This document shows, piece by piece, positions 42,653-51,333 of a stretch of DNA of 64,000 nt. Below the pieces are notes generated by a model. The model saw only the letters and a program-made list of their open reading frames with translations. It had not been told where the DNA came from and searched no databases. A program made the position numbers and the translations under genes. Origin of the DNA: Kingella potus (lineage in GTDB: Bacteria > Pseudomonadota > Gammaproteobacteria > Burkholderiales > Neisseriaceae). The first letter of the stretch is position 1; every line of letters starts with the position of its first letter. The stretch lies in NCBI RefSeq assembly GCF_900451175.1, contig NZ_UGJJ01000003.1:62001-126000 (forward strand). The letters are read 5' to 3'.

Positions 42653-42991
42653 CGCGTGCGTCGCTTAGGCGACACACCCTACGATAAACCTAAAACGAAA
42701 CTCTGCCTAAAACCGCGTTTTCAGACGGCCTGCGTAGGGTGTGTGGCGCAGCCACGCACACGGCTTGGGATTTTCAGACGGCCTCTTGCCTTGCTATGGC
42801 ACAAAACGCGTGCGTCGCTTTGGCGACACACCCTACGATAAACCCAAAACGAAACTCTGCCGAAAACCGCGTTTTCAGACGGCCTGTGTAGGGTGTGTGG
42901 CGCAGCCACGCACGCGGCTTGGTAGTTTTCAGACGACCTCTGCATTTGATATGTCGCAGAACGCGTGCGTCGCTTAGGCGACACACCCTAC
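42653..42991. repeat. Tandem array with 154-bp period, palindromes types A and B
   Basis: Inverted type A palindromes (CGCGTGCGTCGCTTAGGCGA then CACACCCTAC) start at 42653, 42807 and 42962. Between them lie the constant stretch ACGATAAACC-AAAACGAAACTCTGCC, an AG-DUS and a type B palindrome (at 42734 and 42888). One DUS in the third unit is TTCAGACGACCT (42928-42939), the AG-muc dialect. The whole 548-bp spacer 42602-43149 is repeat DNA except for its last ~150 bp. Confidence 0.9.
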
Positions 42992-43111
42992 GGTGAGAAA
43001 TCAGGCGCGAACACCGCTTGGGCAATATTGCACGAGCGAAAACAGACAAACAGGCCGTCTGAAAACGGGCTTGCGCTTCTTGCCGTGCAGGCTGTCTTTT
43101 TCGCCGCTTAG

Positions 43112-43120
43112 TGCTATATT
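43112..43120 (+). promoter_or_regulatory. Extended -10 promoter for the RecQ/UvrD fusion gene
   Basis: TGC followed by TATATT (43112-43120), 29 bp upstream of the chosen ATG at 43150. This supports the start at 43150 rather than the earlier in-frame ATG at 43111, which would fall on the promoter itself. Confidence 0.45.
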
Positions 43121-43149
43121 CCTGCCTCTTATCCGAACTGCCGCCTGCC

Positions 43150-46100
43150 ATGACCCCACCCGTTCCCGCCGTTTTGATTGTTGATTTGGAAGTCGATCCG
43201 AAAACCCAAACCGTATTTAAAATCGGCGCATACCGTCCCGATTTGGAGCGTGGTTATGAAAAAGCGGTGCGCACTGCGGCCGGCCTGCGTGCCGCTTTGG
43301 CGGAAATGGCGCATCTGGCCGACGGCGCACGCCTGCTGATGGGACACAACATCCTCGAACACGACCTGCCCTATCTGCGCAAGGCCGCGCCCGATACTCC
43401 CTGGCTGAATCTGCCCGTGATCGACACGCTGCGCCTCTCGCCGCTGGCGTTTCCGCAAAATCCCTACCACCGCCTGATCAAAAACCACAAAATCATTTCC
43501 TCCGCACTCAATTCCCCCGAAGCCGACTGCCGCGCCTGCTGGCGGCTTTTTCAAGACCAATGCGCCGCGTTCGGCAAGCTGGCGGCTGGGCGGCCGGAGG
43601 AATTTGCCGTTTATTGCAGCCTGTACGGTGCGCTGCCTTATGCGGAAAACGGAGTGATTGTGCTGCCCGAGGGCTGCGGCACGGCCGTGCGCAACGCAGA
43701 AAAAGACACCCGACGGCTGATTGACGGTATTTGGGCAATGATGCAGGACGACAGCGAAGCAGGCCGTCTGAAAGTCTGCCAAACCCGTTTCAAAAAGCTG
43801 ATGAAGGAAGACATCTTCCGGCCGGAGCTGCACACGCCGCTGGCCTACGCGCTGTCATGGCTGCGCGTGTCGGGCGGCAATTCGGTGCTTGCGCCGTGGG
43901 TGCGCTACCAATTCCCCGATACGGCGCGGCTGATTGCCGAATTCCGCGACCGCGACTGCGGCGATACCCGCTGCCGCTACTGCGCCAACACGCTCAATCC
44001 CGAGAAACAGCTTTACCGTTTTTTCGGTCTGCCCGCATTCCGCGACGTGAAAGGCATAAACGGCGGACAGGAAGCCATCGTCCGTGCGGGAATGCAGGGG
44101 CGGCACGTTTTGGCGGTGCTGCCCACGGGCGGCGGCAAATCGCTGTGCTACCAGCTTCCCGCGATCAACCGCTACTACCGCAACGGCGGACTGACGGTGG
44201 TGGTGTCGCCTTTGCAGTCGCTGATGAAGGATCAGGCCGACGGCATGGAGCGGCGCGGCATTTCCGGCGCAGCCATGCTCAACGGAATGCTGCCGCTTGC
44301 CGTACGCGCCGACGTGCTGGACAAAACGGCTTTGGGCGATGTCGGCATTTTGTTTGTCGCACCCGAGCAGTTCCGCAACAACAGCTTTATCCGGGCCATC
44401 GCCCACCGCCAAATCAACGGCTGGGTGTTCGACGAGGCACACTGCCTGTCAAAATGGGGGCACGACTTCCGCCCCGACTACCTCTATGCCGCCAAATTCA
44501 TTGCCAAACGCAGGGAGGAAAACGGCGAAACCGCACCGGTAAGCTGTTTCACCGCCACCGCCAAGCCCGATGTTTTACAGGACATTACGCAGCATTTTCG
44601 CGAAGAATTGGGCATAGAATTCAAGCAATTTATCGGCGGCAACGAGCGCGACAACCTGTTTTACGAAGTATTGGAAGTTTCAGACGGCCTCAAAAGCCGC
44701 CATATAGACGAACTGCTGCACCGCGAATTGGATCATCAGGCAGGCGGCGCGGTGGTGTTTGTGGCACGCAAAAAAAGTGCCGAAGAATATGCCGCATATC
44801 TGGAACAGCAGGGCTGGGCATGCAAACATTTCCACGCAGGCCTGCAACAAAACGCTAAAGCCGAAATACAGGATGCGTTTGTCAACGGCAGCCTGCGCGT
44901 GATTGTGGCCACCAACGCTTTCGGCATGGGCGTGGACAAGCCCGATGTGCGGCTGGTGGTACACGCCGAAATCACCGGCTCGCTGGAAAACTATCTGCAA
45001 GAGGCAGGCCGTGCGGGGCGCGACCGGAAAGATGCGAAATGCGTGCTGCTGTTTGACCGCAACGATGTGGACGTGCAGTTCAGAATCAGCCGCTTGTCCC
45101 AAATCGAGCCGCGCGATTTGAAATCGGTGTACGGCAAGCTCAAGAAGCTCCATGCCGCCAACGCCGGCAAAACCGGCAACGACGACCTGGTCGTAACCGG
45201 CGGCGAAATCCTGCATGACACCGAAGCATACATGAGCTTCGACAGCGGCGAGCGGCAGGCCGACACCAAAGTCAAAACCGTGCTGGCGTGGCTCGAACGC
45301 GCCGGTATGCTGGAACGCAGCGAAAACCAAACCCGCATTTTTCCCGCACGCTCCGGCCGTCTGAATCTGACGCAGGCAGTGGAAAAAATCCAAAAAGCCA
45401 ATCTGCCGCAGCGCAAACGCGAACTCTACCAAACCATCGCCGAAATCGTGTTCGCCGCGCCAGACGACGCGCCTTTAAGCACCGACGATCTGGCCAAAGC
45501 CACCGCGTGCAGCTTTACCGAGCTGCTCAGCCATCTGCACGATCTGGAAAAATTGGGCATTTTGAGCAACGATACCAAAATGACCGTCAACCTGCGCACC
45601 GATAATGTCGCCTCGTCTGCCAAGCGTCTGACGCAGGCTCTCGCACAGGAAGAAAAACTCTGGCAGATTCTGCACGAAGAAATCCCCGCAGCCGACAGCG
45701 GCGACTGGCAAAACTTCTCGCTGACCGCCGCCTGCCACCAAATGCACGAAGCGGGTTTCGATCAACTGCTGCCCGCCGACATCAAGCTGATGATGGAGTC
45801 GCTCGCCGACGACAAAGCGGCGGCCGACACATTGGGCAGCAGCGGCAGTTTCAACATCCGCAACATCGGCAACAACATCCTGAAAGTGCGTTTCAAAAAC
45901 CGCAGCGAAAGCTGGGAAGACCTGCAAAACCACGCCGAACTGCGCCGCAGAATCTGCCGGTGCATCCTGCCGTTTCTGACTGCCAAAACCGATTTGCGCG
46001 CCAAAGACGTGGTGGTGGAAACCGGCATCGGCGAAATGGTGCGGCATATCGGCGGCGACTTGGAGCTGTCGGCGCAGATTCCCGAAGCGCGGCGCGAAAT

Positions 46101-48378
46101 CCTGCTCAACCGCGCCCTGCTGTTTATGCACAAGCTCGGCATCTTCAAAATCAACCACGGCATGACCATCCTGCGCCACGCCATGACCATCCGTCTGGAC
46201 AAAAAAGCACTGGAAGAAAAACGCCGCTATCTGAAAAGCGACTACCGCCCGCTGGAAGTGTTTTACGGCGAAAAACGCTTCCAAATCCATGTGATGCAGG
46301 AATATGCTCTGCGCGCGCTCAAAAATATCGACACCGGCTTGGAACTGGTGCGCGACTATTTCCAAACCCAAGAAGCCCAATTCAAAGAAAAATGGTTCAA
46401 AGACCGTCTGAACGAGCTGCAAGAACCCGTTTCCCGCGCCACCTACGCACAGATTGCCGACAGCCTCAACAAGCAGCAGCAGGCCGCCGTTACCGATAAA
46501 AACGACAGCAACCGTCTGGTACTGGCCGGCCCCGGTTCGGGTAAAACGCGCGTCATCGTCCACCGCGTCGCCTACCTGCTCAAAGTCTGCCACGCCGACC
46601 CCGCCTCGATTATCGTCCTCACCTTCAACCGCCTGGCCGCGCAGGAAATCAAACGCCGCCTGTTCGCGCTGGCCGGCCGCATTGCCGCCGCCGTTACCGT
46701 GCTGACTTACGACGGCATGGCCATGCGGCTGTTGGGCGTGCGCTTCGACGACAAAACGCAGGACGACGGTACAGACCGTTTCAAACAATGGTGCACCCAA
46801 GCCGCCGCCGTGCTTTCAGACGGCCTCCAAGCCGAAGAAGCTGCCGACGATGCCCGCAGCCGCATCATGGCGGGCTTCCGCTACATTCTGGTAGACGAAT
46901 ACCAAGACATCAGCGAAGAACAATACAGGCTGGTATCCGCGCTGGCCGGCCGCCAATCGGAAGGAGACGACAAGCTGACGATTCTGGCTGTGGGCGACGA
47001 CGACCAAAACATCTACGCTTTCCGCCACACCAGCAACGAATACATCCACCGCTTCCAACACGACTACGGCGTGGCACAGCCCGACTTCCTCACCTTCAAC
47101 TACCGCAGCACCCGCCACATTGTCGCCGCCGCCAACTGCCTGATTCAGAGCATACCAGGCCGTCTGAAAGCACAACACCCGATAGCCGTAAACCCGGAAC
47201 GGCAGACGCAGCCCGACGGCGGCACATGGGCGGAAAAAGACCCGGAACGGCAGGGGCGCGTGCGCGTAATCAGGCTGCCCGCCGCAGGCAGCCGCAAACA
47301 GCGTGCCAACATACAGGCGCAGGCGGCGTTGGCAGAACTCGAACGGCTGCGGCGCATCGGCGGCTTCGGCTACGGCGATGCCGCCGTACTGGCACGCGGC
47401 CACGACATCCTCAAACCGGTGCAGGCATGGTGCGAGCAAAACAGCATTCCCTATTTCCTGTCTAAAGAGCGGAAAAGCGGCATCCGCCTCAAGCGCAGCC
47501 GTGAATTTGTACGCCTGACCGACGAGTTGTCCAAAGAAAGCGCACCCGTGGCAGCAGAACGCTTCATCGAAATCGTCCGCAGGCAAAACGTGTCGGCAAA
47601 ATGGCAGACGGCATTCGACCTGATGGCACAGGACTTCTGCCGCGAATATCCCGCCGATGGCGGACACCCCGGCTTTTCGGTTCCGTTTTTGAAAAACTGG
47701 CTCTACGAATATGTCGGCAACGATACCGACAGCCCCTCGGACGGCCTGTTTCTCGGCACGGCACACTCGGCAAAAGGCTTGGAGTTCAAACACGTTTTCA
47801 TTTTGGACGGCGGCTGGGACAAGGCAGGCGACGACGAGCAGCGTCTGTATTACGTGGCGATGACCCGCGCCGTCGAAACCCTGACGCTGTTTCAAAACAC
47901 GCCCCGCCACTTGTGGATAGAAAAACTCTCGCACGGCTCGGTCGAAACCGTAAACCGGAATTACGCGCCGCTGCCGCAATTGGACACCGAATACCGCATA
48001 TTGTCGGCATTGGGCGAATTGGATGTGGGCTTTATCGCTCGGGACGAATGCTGCACGGACGGCCCGCCTTCGTATGGCAAGATCCGCCACAAGCTGGAAG
48101 CCGCCGCCCGTTTGCAGCCCGGCCAAGAATTGGCAATACGCCGCAGCTGCGGACGTTATCAGTTTCTGGCTGGCGATACCGTTGTCGCCCAAACCGCCAA
48201 GAAAACCGCCCTGCCCGAGCTGGAAGGAGACGGCATCAACCGCGCCCGAGCCTTTGCCGCCGCATTTGCCGTACGCTACCGCGACGAAGGAGAAGAAATT
48301 TTCCGACAGAAAATTCCCGAAAAGGTGGACAAATGGCCGATAGTCATCCCGATGCTGGTTATCCCGCCGCAAACCTAA
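43150..48378 (+). CDS. Exonuclease-RecQ-UvrD fusion helicase
   Basis: One uninterrupted 1742-residue protein. Residues about 8-190: DnaQ-like 3'-5' exonuclease (VDLEVDPKTQ with the Asp/Glu pair, HNILEHDLPYL, a final Asp in NSPEADCRACW; the usual His before it is not obvious). About 300-650: RecQ-type SF2 helicase (Walker A LPTGGGKSLCYQLPA, DEAH box VFDEAHCLSKWGHDFRPDY, motif VI LQEAGRAGRDRKD). About 700-1080: a long linker with winged-helix-like segments. About 1110-1640: UvrD/Rep SF1A helicase (LAGPGSGKTRVI, ILVDEYQDISEEQY, VGDDDQNIYAFRHTS, GTAHSAKGLEFKHVF, YYVAMTRAVETL). All helicase motifs look functional. Flanked on both sides by repeat arrays. It likely processes branched DNA or repairs ends; a defence role is possible but unproven. 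Confidence 0.9.
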   Translation: MTPPVPAVLIVDLEVDPKTQTVFKIGAYRPDLERGYEKAVRTAAGLRAALAEMAHLADGARLLMGHNILEHDLPYLRKAAPDTPWLNLPVIDTLRLSPLAFPQNPYHRLIKNHKIISSALNSPEADCRACWRLFQDQCAAFGKLAAGRPEEFAVYCSLYGALPYAENGVIVLPEGCGTAVRNAEKDTRRLIDGIWAMMQDDSEAGRLKVCQTRFKKLMKEDIFRPELHTPLAYALSWLRVSGGNSVLAPWVRYQFPDTARLIAEFRDRDCGDTRCRYCANTLNPEKQLYRFFGLPAFRDVKGINGGQEAIVRAGMQGRHVLAVLPTGGGKSLCYQLPAINRYYRNGGLTVVVSPLQSLMKDQADGMERRGISGAAMLNGMLPLAVRADVLDKTALGDVGILFVAPEQFRNNSFIRAIAHRQINGWVFDEAHCLSKWGHDFRPDYLYAAKFIAKRREENGETAPVSCFTATAKPDVLQDITQHFREELGIEFKQFIGGNERDNLFYEVLEVSDGLKSRHIDELLHRELDHQAGGAVVFVARKKSAEEYAAYLEQQGWACKHFHAGLQQNAKAEIQDAFVNGSLRVIVATNAFGMGVDKPDVRLVVHAEITGSLENYLQEAGRAGRDRKDAKCVLLFDRNDVDVQFRISRLSQIEPRDLKSVYGKLKKLHAANAGKTGNDDLVVTGGEILHDTEAYMSFDSGERQADTKVKTVLAWLERAGMLERSENQTRIFPARSGRLNLTQAVEKIQKANLPQRKRELYQTIAEIVFAAPDDAPLSTDDLAKATACSFTELLSHLHDLEKLGILSNDTKMTVNLRTDNVASSAKRLTQALAQEEKLWQILHEEIPAADSGDWQNFSLTAACHQMHEAGFDQLLPADIKLMMESLADDKAAADTLGSSGSFNIRNIGNNILKVRFKNRSESWEDLQNHAELRRRICRCILPFLTAKTDLRAKDVVVETGIGEMVRHIGGDLELSAQIPEARREILLNRALLFMHKLGIFKINHGMTILRHAMTIRLDKKALEEKRRYLKSDYRPLEVFYGEKRFQIHVMQEYALRALKNIDTGLELVRDYFQTQEAQFKEKWFKDRLNELQEPVSRATYAQIADSLNKQQQAAVTDKNDSNRLVLAGPGSGKTRVIVHRVAYLLKVCHADPASIIVLTFNRLAAQEIKRRLFALAGRIAAAVTVLTYDGMAMRLLGVRFDDKTQDDGTDRFKQWCTQAAAVLSDGLQAEEAADDARSRIMAGFRYILVDEYQDISEEQYRLVSALAGRQSEGDDKLTILAVGDDDQNIYAFRHTSNEYIHRFQHDYGVAQPDFLTFNYRSTRHIVAAANCLIQSIPGRLKAQHPIAVNPERQTQPDGGTWAEKDPERQGRVRVIRLPAAGSRKQRANIQAQAALAELERLRRIGGFGYGDAAVLARGHDILKPVQAWCEQNSIPYFLSKERKSGIRLKRSREFVRLTDELSKESAPVAAERFIEIVRRQNVSAKWQTAFDLMAQDFCREYPADGGHPGFSVPFLKNWLYEYVGNDTDSPSDGLFLGTAHSAKGLEFKHVFILDGGWDKAGDDEQRLYYVAMTRAVETLTLFQNTPRHLWIEKLSHGSVETVNRNYAPLPQLDTEYRILSALGELDVGFIARDECCTDGPPSYGKIRHKLEAAARLQPGQELAIRRSCGRYQFLAGDTVVAQTAKKTALPELEGDGINRARAFAAAFAVRYRDEGEEIFRQKIPEKVDKWPIVIPMLVIPPQT

Positions 48379-48467
48379 ACCCCGCCCTGCGGCCGCAAAG
48401 GCCGCATTCGGAATGCTTCGGCGAAAGCCCGTTTTCAGACGGCCTCTGCATTTAATATGTCGTAAAA

Positions 48468-48739
48468 CGCGTGCGTCGCTTTGGCGATACACCCTACTCG
48501 CGGGTACTGCGTGAGCGGCACGCCTATGGCGGTCTAAATATACAAACAGATATACAAACAGGCCGTCTGAAAAACGGGTTTCGGAAGAAACTGCGTTTTC
48601 AGACGGCCTCTTGCTTGGTTTGACGCTAACGGCCTGTGTAGGGTGTGCGGCACAGCCACGCACGCGGCTTGGGTTTTCAGACGGCCTCTCGGCTTGCTAT
48701 GGCACAAAACGCGTGCGTCGCTTTGGCGACACACCCTAC
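48468..48739. repeat. Repeat cluster downstream of the fusion helicase
   Basis: Contains an inverted type A palindrome (48468-48497), a DUS hairpin (48560-48609), a type B palindrome (48638-48667), one more AG-DUS, and another inverted type A copy (48710-48739). Same building blocks as the array at 42.65 kb, but not in strict tandem. The 462 bp from 48379 to 48840 contain no gene. Confidence 0.85.
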
Positions 48740-48840
48740 GGTGCAAATCGGGCGGGTACTCTGCTTGGACGGTACGCCATACGGCGGAGAATCGGGACGT
48801 GCGCTGCGTGGGCGGCAAGCCTGCGGCGGGTTTGCCGTTT

Positions 48841-48987
48841 TTATTCCGCGTAGTCGGCATTCAGGATGGTGATGCCGCTCTGTCCAAAGGCAAGTGTGGT
48901 TTTGAGGCTGTCGAGGGCGGCGCAGATGCGGCGGGTAACGGCTTCCGCTTCTTCCATGTGCCGTTCGGTCATGCCTGCGGGCGGCAT
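48841..48987 (-). CDS. Small hypothetical protein (48 residues)
   Basis: Reads MPPAGMTERHMEEAEAVTRR then ICAALDSLKTTLAFGQSGIT and ILNADYAE: a short amphipathic helix followed by a hydrophobic turn. AAGAAAG lies about eight bases upstream of the ATG at 48987. A longer frame upstream is an arginine/proline-rich antisense shadow of the phosphatase gene and is rejected. Separated from that gene by a DUS hairpin. Family not recognised. Confidence 0.5.
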   Translation of the reverse strand: MPPAGMTERHMEEAEAVTRRICAALDSLKTTLAFGQSGITILNADYAE

Positions 48988-49007
48988 GGTGTGTCTTTCT
49001 TGGTGTG

Positions 49008-49039
49008 AGGCCGTCTGAAAAGTGTTTTTCAGACGGCCT
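49008..49039. terminator. DUS hairpin after the phosphatase gene
   Basis: AGGCCGTCTGAAAA (49008 onwards) pairs with TTTTTCAGACGGCCT ending at 49039. On the minus strand it follows the stop of the phosphatase gene by ten bases. Confidence 0.7.
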
Positions 49040-49049
49040 TTGCTGTGCT

Positions 49050-49640
49050 TTACTGCTGCTGTGCTTTGAGTTTTGCCAGCTCTTCTTTTACTTGGCGCAC
49101 TTTGTCTTCGGTGAAGAGTTTGCCGAGGTTGCGCCAGATGCTGTGGTGGCCGTAGGGGCCTTGCTGCATTTCGCGTTTGGCTTCTTCTATCGGCCAGTCT
49201 TGGTAAACGATTCGGTACATGGCGGCGATGAGGCCGGTGCGGTCTGCGCCGTGGTAGCAGTGGATGAGGACGGGGCCGTGCTGGCGGCGTTGTTCGATGA
49301 GGTGGAGGGTTTGGGCGATGTGCTTGGGCGTGATGCGCCAGGTCAGCAGGGGGCGGTTGAACAGCTCGGCTCCGCTGCCGGCCAGCTCGGTGTGGTTGTC
49401 GTCGCGGTCGAAATAGCGCAGGTTGACGACGCTTTTGATGCCCAGATGCTTGATGTGCGGCGCGTCGGCGCGGGTAAGCTGCTCGCTGCGGTAGAGTTTG
49501 TCGTCGATTTGGTAGAGGTTGGCATCTTCCTTCACGGGGCTTGCCCAGCGGTAAACGGGTTCGGAGGCGGCCGCGCCGTTTTGCGCGTGGGCGGCGAGGG
49601 GAAGAAGGGCGGCTAGGATGAGGGCTCTCTTGCGGGACAT
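49050..49640 (-). CDS. Exported dual-specificity/tyrosine phosphatase-like protein
   Basis: A 196-residue protein with a Sec signal peptide (MSRKRALILAALLPLAAHAQ), so the enzyme acts outside the cytoplasm. The cysteine phosphatase loop CX5R is intact as VLIHCYHGADRTGLIAAMYR; the general-acid region may be NRPLLTWRITPKH, and the N-terminal half (LYRSEQLTRADAPHIKHLGI) matches bacterial DSP-like phosphatases. The C-terminal tail is a charged helix. Substrate unknown. The start at 49640 has AAAGGAAAACCC upstream. Confidence 0.85.
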   Translation of the reverse strand: MSRKRALILAALLPLAAHAQNGAAASEPVYRWASPVKEDANLYQIDDKLYRSEQLTRADAPHIKHLGIKSVVNLRYFDRDDNHTELAGSGAELFNRPLLTWRITPKHIAQTLHLIEQRRQHGPVLIHCYHGADRTGLIAAMYRIVYQDWPIEEAKREMQQGPYGHHSIWRNLGKLFTEDKVRQVKEELAKLKAQQQ

Positions 49641-49842
49641 GGGTTTTCCTTTTGTTTGAAATGGCGCGGTATGTGCCGTTATCGGCTCTGCGTGGCGGTT
49701 TGCCGACGCTTGCGGCGGGTATTTTTAGCGGAAATGCCGCCGCAAGGCTGATTGCCGGCACGCCTTAGGGTATCATTGCCGCCTTTTTCCATCCAGCCGT
49801 GTTTGAGCCGATTTTTCAGACGGCCTATTTGAGGAGCCTGCC

Positions 49843-50463
49843 ATGGCGCAGTTTTTCGCTATCCATCCCGACAATCCGCAAGACCGCCTGATCCGCCAGG
49901 CGGCCGCAATCATACGCGGCGGCGGCGTGGCCGCCTACCCCACCGATTCGTGCTACGCGCTGGGCTGCCGCTTGGGCGACAAGGAGGCGATGGAGCGGAT
50001 TCTGCGCATCCGCAAAATCGATTTGAAGCACCATCTCACGCTGATGTGCGCCGATTTGGCCGAGCTGGGCACCTACGCCAAAATCGACAACGCGCAGTTC
50101 CGCCGGCTCAAAGCGGCCACGCCGGGCAGCTACACCTTTATTTTGCAGGCCACCAAAGAAGTGCCCAACCGCACGCTGCACCCGAAGCGCAAAACCATCG
50201 GCCTGCGTGTGCCCGACAACGCCGTCGCCCTCGCCCTGCTGCGCGAATTGGGCGAACCGCTGCTCTCGTGTACGCTGATGCTGCCGGAGGATGACGAGCC
50301 GCTGTCCGATCCTTATGAAATCCGCGACCGTCTGGAACATTCGGTGGATCTGGTCATCGACGGCGGCTGGTGCGGCACCGACCCGACCACGGTGGTGGAT
50401 ATGACCGACGGCATCGCGCTGGTGCGCGAAGGACGCGGCGACAAAGCCGTGTTCGGCCTGTAA
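49843..50463 (+). CDS. YciO-like protein of the Sua5/YrdC family
   Basis: A 206-residue YrdC-fold protein. The family RNA/nucleotide-binding pattern is seen in GGVAAYPTDSCYALGCRLGD, RILRIRKIDLKHHLTLMCAD, PGSYTFILQATKEVPNRTLH and KTIGLRVPDN. The length and IRKIDLKHHLTLM rather than KGRP-type sequence fit YciO better than TsaC or Sua5, which make threonylcarbamoyl-AMP for tRNA modification. YciO's own role is less certain. TGAGGAG lies upstream of the ATG. It ends just before a single DUS and a CPBP protease gene. Confidence 0.85.
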   Translation: MAQFFAIHPDNPQDRLIRQAAAIIRGGGVAAYPTDSCYALGCRLGDKEAMERILRIRKIDLKHHLTLMCADLAELGTYAKIDNAQFRRLKAATPGSYTFILQATKEVPNRTLHPKRKTIGLRVPDNAVALALLRELGEPLLSCTLMLPEDDEPLSDPYEIRDRLEHSVDLVIDGGWCGTDPTTVVDMTDGIALVREGRGDKAVFGL

Positions 50464-50532
50464 ACCCGTTTTGCGGCTTTTGAGGCCGTCTGAAAAAACA
50501 CCGCCACAACCCCGTCCTACTTGTTTCCCGCT

Positions 50533-51234
50533 ATGCAAAAACTTATCGAAATCCTAAAATTTTTCTGCGGATTGGTTCTGCTAAACGCCATTCCGGTGCT
50601 GGTGTTTATGTTTGTACGCATCAATAAAGAAGCCGGACAAATCAGCGACACCGCCGCACTCTATCAAAGCGTCATCTTCGCCGTTGCCGTTTGCGCCGTA
50701 CTGTCCGTGTTCTACCACCTCTACCGCTCCGTACGCTTTGCCAACGGCTGCTTTCTCGAAGCACGCGAAATGCCGCTGCGGCACAAAGCCGGCTGGGCGG
50801 CCATGTATCTGGCCCTGATGCTGCTTGTCGCCCAATACGGCCTGCCCGCCATGAACGCCCTGTTCGGCACACCGCTTGAAACGGAAAACCAGCTCGCCCT
50901 GCTGCATTGGAAAGACAACCTTCCCGCTGCCGTATTCGTCGCCGATGTCGTACTTGTCGCCCCGCTGATGGAAGAATGGCTGTTTCGCGGCGTGCTGATC
51001 GGCATGTTCGGCCGCCTTCTCGAACACCCAGCAGGCCAAGCCGCAGCCGCAGCCGTATCCGCCCTGCTGTTTGCCGTGATGCACGGCCTGGGGTACGCAC
51101 CGCTTGCCGTTTACGGCCTGATGGGGCTGGTACTCGCCGCTGCCTACCTGCATTTCCGCGACATCCGCTACCCCATCGCCATCCACATGGCCAACAACGC
51201 CCTTGCCCTGCTGGCGATTTACCAGGCCGTCTGA
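50533..51234 (+). CDS. CPBP-family intramembrane glutamic protease
   Basis: A 233-residue membrane protein of the CAAX protease/bacteriocin-processing (CPBP, Abi) family. The ATG at 50533 is taken; a TTG twelve bases earlier is less likely. Catalytic motifs: EEWLFRG (EExxxR) in APLMEEWLFRGVLIGMFGR, then FAVMHGLGYA and HMANNALAL with the conserved His and Asn. Six to eight hydrophobic helices. Members process or protect against peptides, but substrate and role here are unknown. It ends Q-A-V-stop inside a DUS, so the uptake sequence provides the stop codon. Confidence 0.88.
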   Translation: MQKLIEILKFFCGLVLLNAIPVLVFMFVRINKEAGQISDTAALYQSVIFAVAVCAVLSVFYHLYRSVRFANGCFLEAREMPLRHKAGWAAMYLALMLLVAQYGLPAMNALFGTPLETENQLALLHWKDNLPAAVFVADVVLVAPLMEEWLFRGVLIGMFGRLLEHPAGQAAAAAVSALLFAVMHGLGYAPLAVYGLMGLVLAAAYLHFRDIRYPIAIHMANNALALLAIYQAV

Positions 51235-51333
51235 AAACGGGTTTTTCCTGCGGCACACCGCCTTGCAAACACACCGCCCCGCACAAGCGGAAACATCCTC
51301 CCACCCCGCCCGACACAAAAACGAAAGCAAAAC

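Noticed and set aside
46816..48663. 615-codon minus-strand frame opposite the UvrD part of the fusion helicase
   Set aside because: Antisense to all SF1 helicase motifs and running into repeats; shadow.
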